From Euptelea pleiosperma (Eukaryota > Streptophyta > Magnoliopsida > Ranunculales > Eupteleaceae): a stretch of DNA of 64,000 nucleotides. Position numbers and translations under genes: made by a program. Where the stretch lies: assembly GCA_035048495.1 (NCBI GenBank), contig CM068543.1:24665751-24729750 (forward strand), written 5' to 3'. The notes beneath the pieces are model-generated. The model made no database searches and was not told where the DNA came from. It worked only from the letters and a program-made list of their open reading frames with translations. Below, piece after piece: positions 44,206-55,200 of this stretch (the first letter of the stretch is position 1; every line of letters starts with the position of its first letter).

Positions 44206-45297
44206 GAGCATCTCCAACGTTGTGCTATCCGACCGACACGATGGGTCAAAAAGTGGTGCTCCAACGCTGTGCTATCCGTATGCTAAAAGATAGCATATGC
44301 TATATCCTGTGCCAAACATAGCATGTGTTATATTTTAACATATGGCAGCTTGATGGGGTTTTGGGTCTGGATATTGGCACCCGCGTTTTTGCTCAGAAAA
44401 CCCATCCCTCTTCTTTCACTCATCACACCCCCCAACCAAAAAAATAAAAAAAAAAACTAGAAAAATGAAAGAAGAAGAAGAAGGAGAAGGAGAAGGAGGA
44501 GGCCGCCGCCGTCAAGACCGCAGGTATGTCCTCTCCCTCTCTCTCCCAACCAACAAAAAAAATAAAAGGAGGAGGAGGCCGCCGCCGCCATCAAGACCGT
44601 AGGTGCATCCTCCCTCTCTCTCCTTCTCCCTCTACCCCCTCTCTCTCTCTCCCTCTCTTTCTTTCTTGCTCTCTCCCTCTCCCTCTCTAGTTTTGGGTTG
44701 CCTCGGCAGCCCAAAACCAGAGAGGGAGAGAGAGAGAGGTACTTGCGGTGGTGGTGGCCTCCTCCTTTTTCTTTTTTTCTGGTTATTTTTTTTTTTGGAT
44801 GGGTGTGATGAGTGAAAAAGGAGGGAATGCTTTTTTTTTTTTTGGTTTATTGAGCGAAAACGCAGGTGCCAAGATCTCGACCCTAGGGTTTTTGGCCATG
44901 TGGCACATTCTAGAGATCATTAACGGTACCGATGTTTGAACCATCTCTAGGTAGACACGCATACCAAAAATCAGCCTAGTTGATGATATATAACCATTTT
45001 ATTTGAGTTTTTATGGTTCATTTTCAATAGTGGGATTCGAACATTATTTTAGGGTACTTAGACCAACGCCTAGAAACCACCTATTAGGCTGATTCTGGGC
45101 AAGCAGGTCCTCCTAGGGATGGTTCAAACATTCGTATTGCCAATGATCCCTAAGAGAATGGCACGTGATGTTTTGGGTGTAGGTCCACTTGGTAAATGGC
45201 ATTGAGATAGCATTGCACCGTTGGAGCATAACGTGATAAATATAGCATTTTTAGCACTGTAGCTATCTCAAATATAGCATTAGCGTTCGAGATGCTC
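44206..45297. mobile_element. 1.1-kb TIR element with TTA target duplication, long inner inverted repeats
   Basis: The left end GAGCATCTCCAACGTTGTGCTATCC pairs with the complement of the right end ATAGCATTAGCGTTCGAGATGCTC, with TTA outside both ends (44203-44205, 45298-45300). GAGCATCTCCAAC ends with TTA are typical of Tourist/Harbinger MITEs. A second inverted pair lies inside: TTGGCACCCGCGTTTTTGCTCA and CACTCATCACACCC (44373-44432) against the complement of 44797-44875. The centre holds a duplicated GGAGGAGGCCGCCGCC...CAAGACCG module (44496 and 44570) and CT/GA tracts. A foldback copy is nested in the right arm. Confidence 0.7.
44886..45185. repeat. Foldback element copy nested in the TIR element
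   Basis: The left arm (GCCATGTGGCACATTCTAGAG, CATACCAAAAATCAGCCTAG) and right arm (TAGGCTGATTCTGGGCAAGCAGGTCC, AGGGATGGTTCAAACATTCG, AATGGCACGTGATG) pair, with GTGGGATTCGAACATTATTTTAGGG in the spacer. Confidence 0.75.
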
Positions 45298-45300
45298 TTA

Positions 45301-45891
45301 GAAGATTTTTTCTTTTTTGGGTACAGAAAATAACTAAAGAATCCTGGCCATACATGTGTCATTACGATTAAATAGAATTAATGTCTTAAACATGGTTAAG
45401 TTACACATGAATTAATGACATCCTCACTGTGGACTTGAGTACGTTTTAATAGTATACGTGAGACTGCATGTTACCTCGTTATTCGATATGCAGTCGAGAT
45501 AGTAAAAGATAACCAATGACCTCAAAGAGATTATGTTTCCTACTAAATCCAAGTTACAATTAGCTCTAATTTGGATAATTTCTCCAGTTGGTCCAACTTA
45601 TAAATCGAATCAATCGGACAATTTAAGAGGTATTTTAATCAAGATGAGTATGATATCAGCTAATGAAAGAATGGCATGATAAGGGTTCACAATATTGCCA
45701 TTTGGCAATCATTCGGTGCACCTATTAACTCATACCCAATACATGACATAACACATATGGGGTCAAAAAAGAGATGCTCGAGAGAACGTACAATAACGTA
45801 TGTCAATGTACAGTTCATGCATCATGACAAGTGACAAAATGTATGTAAACACTTCATTATTTCTTTAAACTACTTTAAATACATTGATGGA

Positions 45892-45922
<31 letters not shown>

Positions 45923-46438
45923 TTGATCCTTGAACATTCATTGATTTGGTGTTTATTGAGACGTTTATACTACAAAGGGCCATCTCAGACTGGACAAGGG
46001 ACCTCGAGGATTACTATGTACTTTATTTACAAGATCTTCTAGATGTAGTTGTCAAATTTCACAATTGGCGGCTAGAAATTTGATACCTACATGTTTTTAC
46101 TAGTTGAGCATCTTAAAGTATAGTTATGCAGATGGATTGGGATTAAATGGTTTTGGAATATTAATGTTAAATTATAGTTAAACAATGGGAGAGGCAATGA
46201 CAGGGTGGGAAATTTTTGCCTCACGCAATGCATGATTGAAAGTTCGTCACGTAAAACAAGAGTTCGCTTATTTATACACAAGGAGGTTTGAACCCTGTTA
46301 TTCTATAAGGGAATATATTCAAAACGTGTGCTACAAATAGGCAGTCCTTGTCTTGTGAGATGCTTCGAGCCCTTCGGTCACATGCAAAGCGAGATATTTT
46401 TTAGATGGGATGTGGTCAGTGATGATGGTTGGCAATTA
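45301..46438. other. Intergenic stretch with a (GA)n run
   Basis: An uninterrupted GA run lies at 45892-45919. Otherwise the stretch is AT-rich with no gene or element recognised. Confidence 0.45.
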
Positions 46439-46888
46439 GGGGTGTCAATGGGTACCCGATTAGCCAGTACTGATATAAATCAATCTTGATTATCCTGGTT
46501 CCAAGACTAACTATATAAGAACTAGACCTGAAAAGAACCATAACCAAAATGTATGATAGATTCCGGTTCTTGGCACACTAGTACGTAGACCAACCTGAAA
46601 CCAAAATCAATTAGATCCAGAACCGATAGGAACCAAAACCAATGTATATAGTAGTGCTAAAGATTTAATTTTTTTCTAACTTATAGTATGAAAATCATTT
46701 TATTTATTTTTTCACATTATTTATACAACGCGTAGGTACTCAATACCTGATGGGAGAATTGGAAATTTGCTGGTTCCGATTCTGGATCGCTTATTTTGGT
46801 ATAGAACTAGAACTGATATAAACTAGAGTTGTCATACATAATAGCTTCCCGTTCTAGCACCAAATCAGAATTTACATGTTGACACCCC
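46439..46888. repeat. MITE-like element with GGGGTGTCAA ends
   Basis: The left end GGGGTGTCAATGGGTACC pairs with the complement of the right end ACATGTTGACACCCC. The inside repeats AACCGGAACC-like phrases (ACCAAAACC, GGTTCTTGG, TGGTTCCGATTCTGG). No target duplication was found. Confidence 0.45.
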
Positions 46889-47471
46889 AGTGACAATGGT
46901 AAGAAGAGGGAGGGGTGCTTTTATCATTTAATATTTTTGGCGGTAGTTTTATCTTTTCACAAATTAGTTAACGGATACGCGATGTAGATCACGTTTTTTG
47001 CATGGGTTGCGACCGTGAGTTTTTGTTAAGGCTAGTGTTAGCATCATCCCTAAGCCAACATCGTAACATCATCGTCCCGAGGTCTAGAACACTAATGATC
47101 ATTGAGATTCCTATCACATGAATCCCCAACACCATGACACTAAAGAAATTTTCCAAGTGTTATACCTACTTTTTTGTTTTTCAAAATTAAGTACCTCTTC
47201 TAACCCATCTTAACAAGGTTCGAGTTCATTTTCAATGACTCGAGAAGTCGCAAAAAATACGGCATTCAACTCCCCACCACTCATGCACTTGACTTTTCTT
47301 TCTAAAATTTAAGTTTTTCAAAAATCTTGTTGTGTCAGGTGTATGTATGGTAGGGAAGTGAAAGCCACGCATTTAAGTCACACAAAATGAACTCCTGCAT
47401 GCCTTCTGAGTCTGGTGCTCTTCTCCCTCCAAAAACAAAAGAAAAGTCAAAATTATTGAGTTAGGAACTTA
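46889..47471. other. Intergenic stretch, nothing recognised
   Basis: No open frame or repeat could be supported in this AT-rich stretch. Confidence 0.4.
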
Positions 47472-48286
47472 GACTATGTTTGTATTTTTTCGCGTGCGTC
47501 CACTAACGCAGTTACTTCAGCACCTACGTAAGTTTAAACGTGCGCGACTTCAGATGTGTGACGTTTGGACGGACTCGGCAAATCGCGCACGTTCAATGAT
47601 TATGTGCGTTTATTTGCGCAAATGATGGTGGATGTTCTGCTTGATACAGTGTATCACGGTACATTGTCTAAGGAAACCTCATCTCTTGTCGTATTTGCCT
47701 TTATCTTCCCTTGCAGTTCCCTCACACCATTGCTGCCATGGGCGCATACTTTGTCAACTGCTCACCCCCATAAGCCTCATTGGGCATCAATCTCTTTGCG
47801 TTGTCTTCCCTAACCTACCGGCAGCAAGAACCCTAGTCTTTGAAAGCGAGCATGCCAACTTGCATGTGTCGAGATCTTGGATCTCTTGTCTTTGGGCACC
47901 AAGATGTTTGGTTCTATCATGGATCGATATCACATACTCTGGAAGAACACCTCACTTCTCTGGTTGCGGACATCTTTGCAACAACAACAAGAACCTTGGT
48001 CTCTGGTCGTGAGCGGACCGACCTACCGATGTTGAGATCTTTGATATCTGGTCTTTAGACATCAAGAGGTCTGGTTGCAGCGTCGACATCATCTTCACCG
48101 GCAGAAAATCCCATCTCTTCTCCGATTTCAAGTGCCTCTTCAACAGATGGCTGATGATCATTCACCGTCGTGATGGCCATGATGCACATTGTAACACACA
48201 CACATTGGTTCAAAACACACATGTTTTTGTCCGAGTCGCGCAACTAAGCACCAATCCGCACGCGTCGGCCTAAAACAGACATAGCC
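47472..48286. mobile_element. 815-bp TIR element with TTA target duplication
   Basis: The left end GACTATGTTTGTATTTTTTCGCGTGCG and the complement of the right end GGCTATGTCTGTTTTAGG...GACGCGTGCG are similar, and TTA flanks both sides (47469-47471, 48287-48289). This fits a non-autonomous PIF/Harbinger element. The interior (47620-48160) is GC-richer and has overlapping open frames, but none matches a known protein; captured genic DNA is possible. Confidence 0.5.
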
Positions 48287-48289
48287 TTA

Positions 48290-48689
48290 ATACTCTTTAG
48301 GTGGGAGTGAGACCATGGGAGCCACCAAGTGGGTCTCACTTCCTGTATGTCAAATATATATATTTTTTTTTGCTCAATAGCGCTCAACAACGCCTCAATG
48401 TTTGATACGTACCAGTCACATCTTTTTTGTTTTTTAATCTTGTCACAACATTCTTATACGTTTATAAATAAGACAATGTTGTCAGGTGCACGTGTCTGAT
48501 GCAGAGACCCTGTTGAACTGGAGTGCACACGTGTCAGGCGTAGGATTGTCAATAAAAAGCTTGCAAGCCAGTCATCGGGCTATTAAGGGGTTTAAAGGCC
48601 TTCAAGGCCACAAACGAGGATCCTCCCAACTGGGTTGTCTTGTTTCTCTCGTTGTGCAGGGCAGCAGGGGATGAAACGAGTAAAACCTC
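48290..48689. other. Intergenic stretch
   Basis: No gene recognised. GTGCACGTGTCTGATGC...CTGGAGTGCACACGTGTCAGGCG (48485-48540) is a direct duplication of a GTG(C)ACGTGTC(T/A)G phrase. Confidence 0.4.
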
Positions 48690-49000
48690 CGCCCACAATA
48701 TGAGCCATGTGGTACATTTCTAGAGGATGCTGACAGTATGGATATTTGGTTAATCCCTAGGTGGACCTACAAACCAAAAATCAACCTGATTAGTGATTTC
48801 TAAGCGTTGGATTAGAGTCATTTTCATGGGTTGATTTTAACCGTGAGAATCTGAGCATTATTGACCATTGTTTGGTTTACAAGTATCCACAGGTTTGAAA
48901 TAACTAATCAGTCTGATTTTTGGTTTGTAGGTCCACCTAGGCATTGGCCAAAGCCGCCAAACATCCATACGGTCAGTGTACGACCTCGTGGTGTATATTC
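48690..49000. repeat. Foldback element copy in the TAF2 promoter
   Basis: This is a nearly complete copy: left arm TATGAGCCATGTGGTACATTTCTAGAG, GGTGGACCTACAAACCAAAAATC, TGATTAGTGATTTCTAAGCG; right arm TAACTAATCAGTCTGATTTTTGG, TAGGTCCACCTAGGCATTGGCC, CATCCATACGGTCAG. Its right end is about 180 bases upstream of the TAF2 TATA box. Confidence 0.8.
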
Positions 49001-49181
49001 ACGTGATCGGGGATAGAGTAATTAATTTAAGTGAAAATCCAAGCCGTTGATTTTGGAGACTCGACGTCATAGTCCCTTGCACTAACGGTTAAAATTAATA
49101 CAACGAAGCTAGGGCGCACGGTCACCAATATAACAAGAGATGCGCTCCTTCCACAACTCCGCAAACGCCCGAGAGGGCATC

Positions 49182-49189
49182 TATAAATA
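49182..49189 (+). promoter_or_regulatory. TATA box of TAF2
   Basis: TATAAATA lies 83 bases before the start codon, within an otherwise GC-richer stretch (GAGGGCATCTATAAATAAGCGC). The spacing puts the transcription start near 49215. Confidence 0.65.
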
Positions 49190-49271
49190 AGCGCACCCCT
49201 TCCCCTGAACAGAGCTGATTTTCGGCCAACTAAGCCCGCGTAGATTAGGGCCCCCCTGGAAAGCACCAAAA

Positions 49272-52200
49272 ATGGCGAAACCTCGCAAGTCGAAGAACGA
49301 GGACCAGAAATCGGAGAATTCAGGAGCTGTTGTTCAACATCAGAAGCTCTGTCTCTCAATTGACATCGAAAAACGTCGGATTTACGGGTAAGTTTGAGCT
49401 CGCGGTGATGTGTTTGTCTTCAATCTCACGTTCGATCTATGTAATTTATTTCACCAAATTAACTCCGATTTTCATGTTGGATTTCACTTGTTCTTGATTT
49501 CATCTCTCTTAGTAGTTCCGAATCCCTATTTTGATGCTTTAGGTATACTGAGCTTAAAATTGCGGTCCCAGAGAGTGGGCTTGTAGGGCTGCACGCCGAC
49601 AATATGACAATCGAGAGTATAACTGTGGATGGAGAGCCTGCTGAATTTGAATTTTTCCCACATTATCAACTCGTAGACGATGAGAGGAGATGGCGCTCAG
49701 TTTCGTCCACCAGTTCCGCTGCTGATGCTGCGTTTTCCACTTACATTTCATCTCTCGACAAGGAAATGTCCCCTAATTTACTGATTTTGTGTTGTAAGAC
49801 AGCGAAGTCAGTAAGTGATCAACAGGTCCAGGCCAATGTGGGGAACGGTTTGCAATCCTCTGGTGAATCCAAGCAGGTTCTTATTTGTTACAGTGGTTAT
49901 GCAGTGCGTGAGCTAACTGAGCTGATAATGTTGAGTAGGTGTTTGGATGCAGGGTTAAGTCTGCCCAGTTAGACCATAACCATTACAAGGCGTTTAATTT
50001 TGTGTTGGATGTGCTATGGTTAACGACTTGGGTCCCGCTCAATCCACTTTTGCACAAAACTGCATCCAAACACACCATAGGCTGGGGCGTCATTTCTTTC
50101 ACCATCAAATATTACCATTTTTGGTTGTCGGTGTTTGAAATAATAAGTTCCTGTGAAGAGTTTCACACTTTTGTGGTTTCTCATGTAGGTTGATATTGGG
50201 TGCAGAATGTGAAATTGGTTCGAATTGACTACTGGGTGGAGAGAGCAGAAACGGGAATTCACTTTGGGAATAATGTGTTGCATACTGATAGCCAGATAAG
50301 GCGTGCACACTGCTGGTTCCCTTGTATCGACAATAATTCACAACGTTGCTGGTAAGAATGGTCAATTAGTTACTTTTACCATTTGGCTTGTATTCAGTTA
50401 CTTTCAGTTTCATATTAGTAACTATTCCTTGTCCAGCTACGATTTGGAATTCACAGTTGCCCAGAATCTTGTAGCTGTCAGCAACGGGACCTTACTTTAT
50501 CAGGTGAGATAAGTCAAATAATATTACTTTGTGAATATTGTGGTTTTTGTTTTTTTGTGATTATAATTTTTAAGGATGTTATGCTAGTTGCATTGTCAGT
50601 TCTTGGAGGGTGATTCAGTCTGGATGTTGAGAGGGTGTCAGGATAATTAGAGGCTTGGAAATGGAAACTGTTATTCCTTCCTGCAAGAGTTACTTAATTT
50701 GAAGCAACCCTTAACGGCATACCAGTGTGATGTCGCCTTTTAGGATCTTCATGCCACCCTTTAGGATGCCTTTGATACTTGGTTAAGGTTTGATATAAAA
50801 GAATTCAAAGGAACCACCAATGCTAGATTTCAATTTCGAATTGGGATACCATTATTCATAGTGATGCCATAAAGTGGTTGATATTGCAAAGTTTTCTTTT
50901 AACTATTGAGTGCTATCTCTCATTAGATTTTACCTTTGTATATAGCTCCTTTATATTGGGTTTTTTTTATCCCCTTCTCTTAAATATATATCCTGTACTT
51001 ACCTATCGAAAAACAGAAAGGAAAAAGAAAAGAAAAAGAAAAACAACTTGAAGAGGCGAGCTTAATAGTTTGTGAAGTTTTTGTGTCGAATTGTTGATAC
51101 CCCTGATTGGTTCAAGACCTGTCTTCACCTACTAACCCATTAATTACCCGTGCTTATCTATTGAAAATGAAAATAAGAGCAAGCAAATGAAAATTAAGAA
51201 GAAAAAGATTGAGATTACATTAGTGTTGCCACCAATGCTCTCTAGTTTGTTGTTCTGCAAATCCACCTTCTGAGCCACCCTAGTTTCTCTAAGCCATCTT
51301 TGAATCTGCCAACCTCCCTTTGAAAGACGTCACAATCCTCTCTGAACGATCAACGAAGGACTCTCAAAAAACAATTGGATTCTCACCCAGTTGCTGAATG
51401 TGATCAATTAGGGTAGCTAGATCTTCACGGTCCTTGAAGCCTGGGTGATTGCACTAAACTCTCATTTGACAACCAAAGAACTAGACAATGAGATAAGGAT
51501 GCCTTTAAGAGTACCCTGCTGTTTCATTAGAAGCTTTCACTTTGTTTCACCAGGAGAATTTTTTTATCTCATTGTAATCAGGTCTAAATTCTAACCCTCT
51601 CATTTTGGCTGCCACTATAGTAGCTAAAGAACTACCTTCAAAGTTAATCTTCCACCAATTTTCTTGTCAATGTTATAGGTCTCTATAACATGTTCAATTT
51701 TGTAAAACACTACTACAAAATTGTGCTATCCTAACTTGCAAGTTGCATCTCATATGCAGTTGAATGATGTGAAACAGTTTTCTTTATAGTTTATATTGAT
51801 TGGCTCTTGTTGAGGAGAAAATTCTGGTCAACTCTGACTTTTGGGAGGAAGTTGACTTTGATACATGATATTTTCATTTAATATTGGAATGAATTTTTTA
51901 ATATGCTAACTATTATATGCCGTTCTTGTATCTCTCATGTAGGCCTTGAGCAAAGATATCCTCCCTGAGAATCATTTGTTTATAGATTAAGCATCGATGC
52001 AGTATGGGTATATCTTGATGTTCTAAACTATTCTATTTCATTACTGTTTCTCTTTTGCAGGTCTTGAGCAAGGATGATCCTCCTCGCAAAACTTATGTGT
52101 ACAGATTAAGTGTTCCTGTTACTGCTGGGTGGATATCCTTGGTGGTTGCACCATTTGAAATTCTTCCTGACCGTCATAGTGGTATTTTATCTCACATGTG

Positions 52201-55200
52201 CTTGTCACCTAACTTTTCAAAGCTTCGGAATACTGTTGGGTTTTTCCATAGCGCATTCAGGTTTGGCTTCTGGTCCAATGACAGACATTGTTAGTTCGTA
52301 ATTTTCTATTTTGGTTTTGTTTTAATTAAAAAAGTTGTTCTCTTTGCATATTTAAGTATGATAATTCCATCAAATACTTCTCCTTTTACAGCCATTATGA
52401 AGATTACCTTTCAGCATCCTTTCCATTTGGATCATACAAGCAAGTTTTTATTGCCCCTGAAATGACAATATCCTCATTAAGCTTGGGAGCCTCCATGAGT
52501 ATCTTTAGTTCTCAAATTCTATTTGATGAGAAGGTTATTGATCAGGTCCGTTGATTCCTGAAAGCATATGGTTGATGAGTTTAGTACTCTGAGCATGTAA
52601 TCTTGTTGCTACAATCCAGTATATTGAAATTACATTATGAATGTGTGCTGGAGTGGGTTTAATTTTTTAAGGATGCCTTAAAATATGTACAAGGGTTCAT
52701 CATGAACCGTTTGGTTTACATGTTTTCTGCGTTCTCACCAATCTGGACTGTTCAGTCAATGGGCATACATTTTGAAGATCTCCTAGTCTAAAGTTTCGGT
52801 GTGAACAGTGATCTTAACTATTTGATAAATCTGGATTGTCGCAACTGATTAAGAAAAAGGAAATGACAAATGGTTAGGTCATCAAATTGAGCTGATTTGG
52901 GTCTAGGAGACCTCTAGAAGGCCCCTATTAAACAACACTGATAAGAATGCACAGAACTTGTTTGGTAGAGTTCTGTGAACTCTAAAGGTGTGTTCTGCTT
53001 CAGTGGTTTTATGCCCCTAGGTTTTGTGAGGGTCAATCCTCCACTGGGTTGAGGGGATCCACCTTTCATGATATTGGACTGTGAAAATGGTTCAAAAAGT
53101 ACAAACATGCTCGTCCTCAAAAGTTGCACAGCTTTTGATTTTTTTAATTATCCATTTTTGATGAGTTACTTAAAAGTTTGTGTATTAATAAGAAAAGATT
53201 GTACAAGATTTAGAGAAGAGAGTTCCCTATATACAATAAATTTTTATTTACACCAGTTTTTGAAAGTGAATCTGGCAATCCGTTATGTCATTCGCCTGCC
53301 TCAAGCTGTGGGGAAGATAATTGTCCATTTTTTAGCAAGCTTTTTGAGGTGATTGTTAGTACAGGCCTGGATTTTGTTTTTGGCCTTTCCAAGTACTTTG
53401 ATTAAAGACCAGTCAGTCCTATTAATACATGATGATTGCAACCATCTTGTCCATGCACATTTTTTTTTAATGAACAGTTCAATTTTTTGTTCACTGTCTA
53501 ACTGTGGTGAAGAGGTTTTTATTATCATCCACTAAAGCTGGGCATATCATCCGTTGCGGGCCCTAATCTCCTAACACATGCATGATATTTTCTAAAACTA
53601 AAACCAAGGTTTCTGAACATGGTCTTCCTGCATGTGCCTGGAAGGTGCAGGGGTCACTAGCATCCATAAAAAGAAAGCCATTTTATTTAGAGACATAAGT
53701 CTGAAGGTACCAAAAAGTTGAAACTGAAGTTTCTTGCACAATCCAAAGCATTTTGTTCTCTAAAATTGAAATACATGCTGTTTGACCAAATTAGAAATGT
53801 TTTTGTAGCTCTTTAGCTGCACCTACATATATGTCTAAATTCCCTATCAAGGTTTCGAAAACAGCAATTCAGTTTATAAGAACTGCTTATATCATCATGC
53901 GCAAGGCATCATGTTGCTTTTACTACATTTCACACAATCATTCAACTGCCTTAAAGGTTTATCATTCAGCATTACTTGCTGGTTGCAGTTTTTACACGAT
54001 TGTTAATGGGTCATTAATTCCTGTAATAGTAGTTTGCAATCTGTTGAAACAGACCATAGATACAAGGATCAAACTTGCGTATGCTCTTGCAAGACATTGG
54101 TTTGGAGTGTATATCACTGCTGAGGCACCAAATGACGGTAAAACTGCAAAAAATTTCTATTTGTGCTGCTTGATTATGGATTAGATTTTGTTATTGATTG
54201 AAAAATTACATGTTCAAAAAATATTTGAAGTAAATTCGTTAATTTCTCATATGATTGTTTTGATAGAATGGTTGTTGGATGGTCTTGCTGGTTTTCTTAC
54301 GGACTCGTTTATTAAGCGATTCCTTGGAAATAATGAAGCACGCTATCGTCGCTTTAAGGTTTGCTTTCTTCTCTTGGTGCAATGTTGTTAATAGTTCACA
54401 ATTCACATGCTATAATGCTTTTTGATAGGTTCATGTTTCTGTCATGGTGGATCTCCTAGCTAAAGAGGGAGTCCTAGGGGTTGTTTTGTATAGCGGCTTG
54501 GAGATGCTCTGCTATAATCCTTTTTTTTTGAAGTATAAACTTTATTAAGGGCCAGAGCCAAAAGGACAAGGAACCAAAACTAGAGAGGTTGAGATGACCT
54601 AAAGAGGGAGTCATAGTTGTCAATAAAAAAGTTCATTTTTCCGTCTACTAATTTTGGGTGTTATTATTAACACTTTTTTTTTCGAAAAGCAAAGATAATG
54701 GAATATTTGCATGTATCTAAAGTCTTAACATACTAGATCACATTATCTTGGCTACGTGTAACAGTATAAGCAAGCATGTAGCAATACAACATATAACACC
54801 AAAACTAGAAGTATGGAGGGATGACTTGGAATCCAGTGTTTTAAAATAAGTCTGATCAAATCAAAGTATATCGAATACAACATCAGCAAGAAAATGCATA
54901 GAGATGAGGTGGTAGTAAGGATTGATGGCCAGGGGCCTAGGAGACACCCTAAAGTGACCATTTTCGTTATCTCGATCAATTATCCATAAAGAGGGAAATA
55001 TTTAGGAGGATGTTGACCATATGATCATGTTGTCAATGTGATACGTATCATAATTTGAGCTTACCGATCCGATACATAAGGGTATTATCAATTACCGCCA
55101 CATATGCGTACTAGGCCCCTAACTTACGTGATTTAACTTCCTTTTTGTAGTATACATGTCCTTTATAACACATATAAAATATAAGCATATTTTAAGCTTA

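Noticed and set aside
47565..48058. Three overlapping plus-strand frames proposed as a small gene
   Set aside because: They lie inside a TTA-flanked TIR element, differ in frame, and lack recognisable domains; a captured fragment is possible but not a supported gene.
53831..54184. A 117-codon plus-strand frame covering TAF2 exon 7
   Set aside because: The first part is intron read-through; only 54053-54137 is exon, fixed by splice sites and by the match to TAF2.
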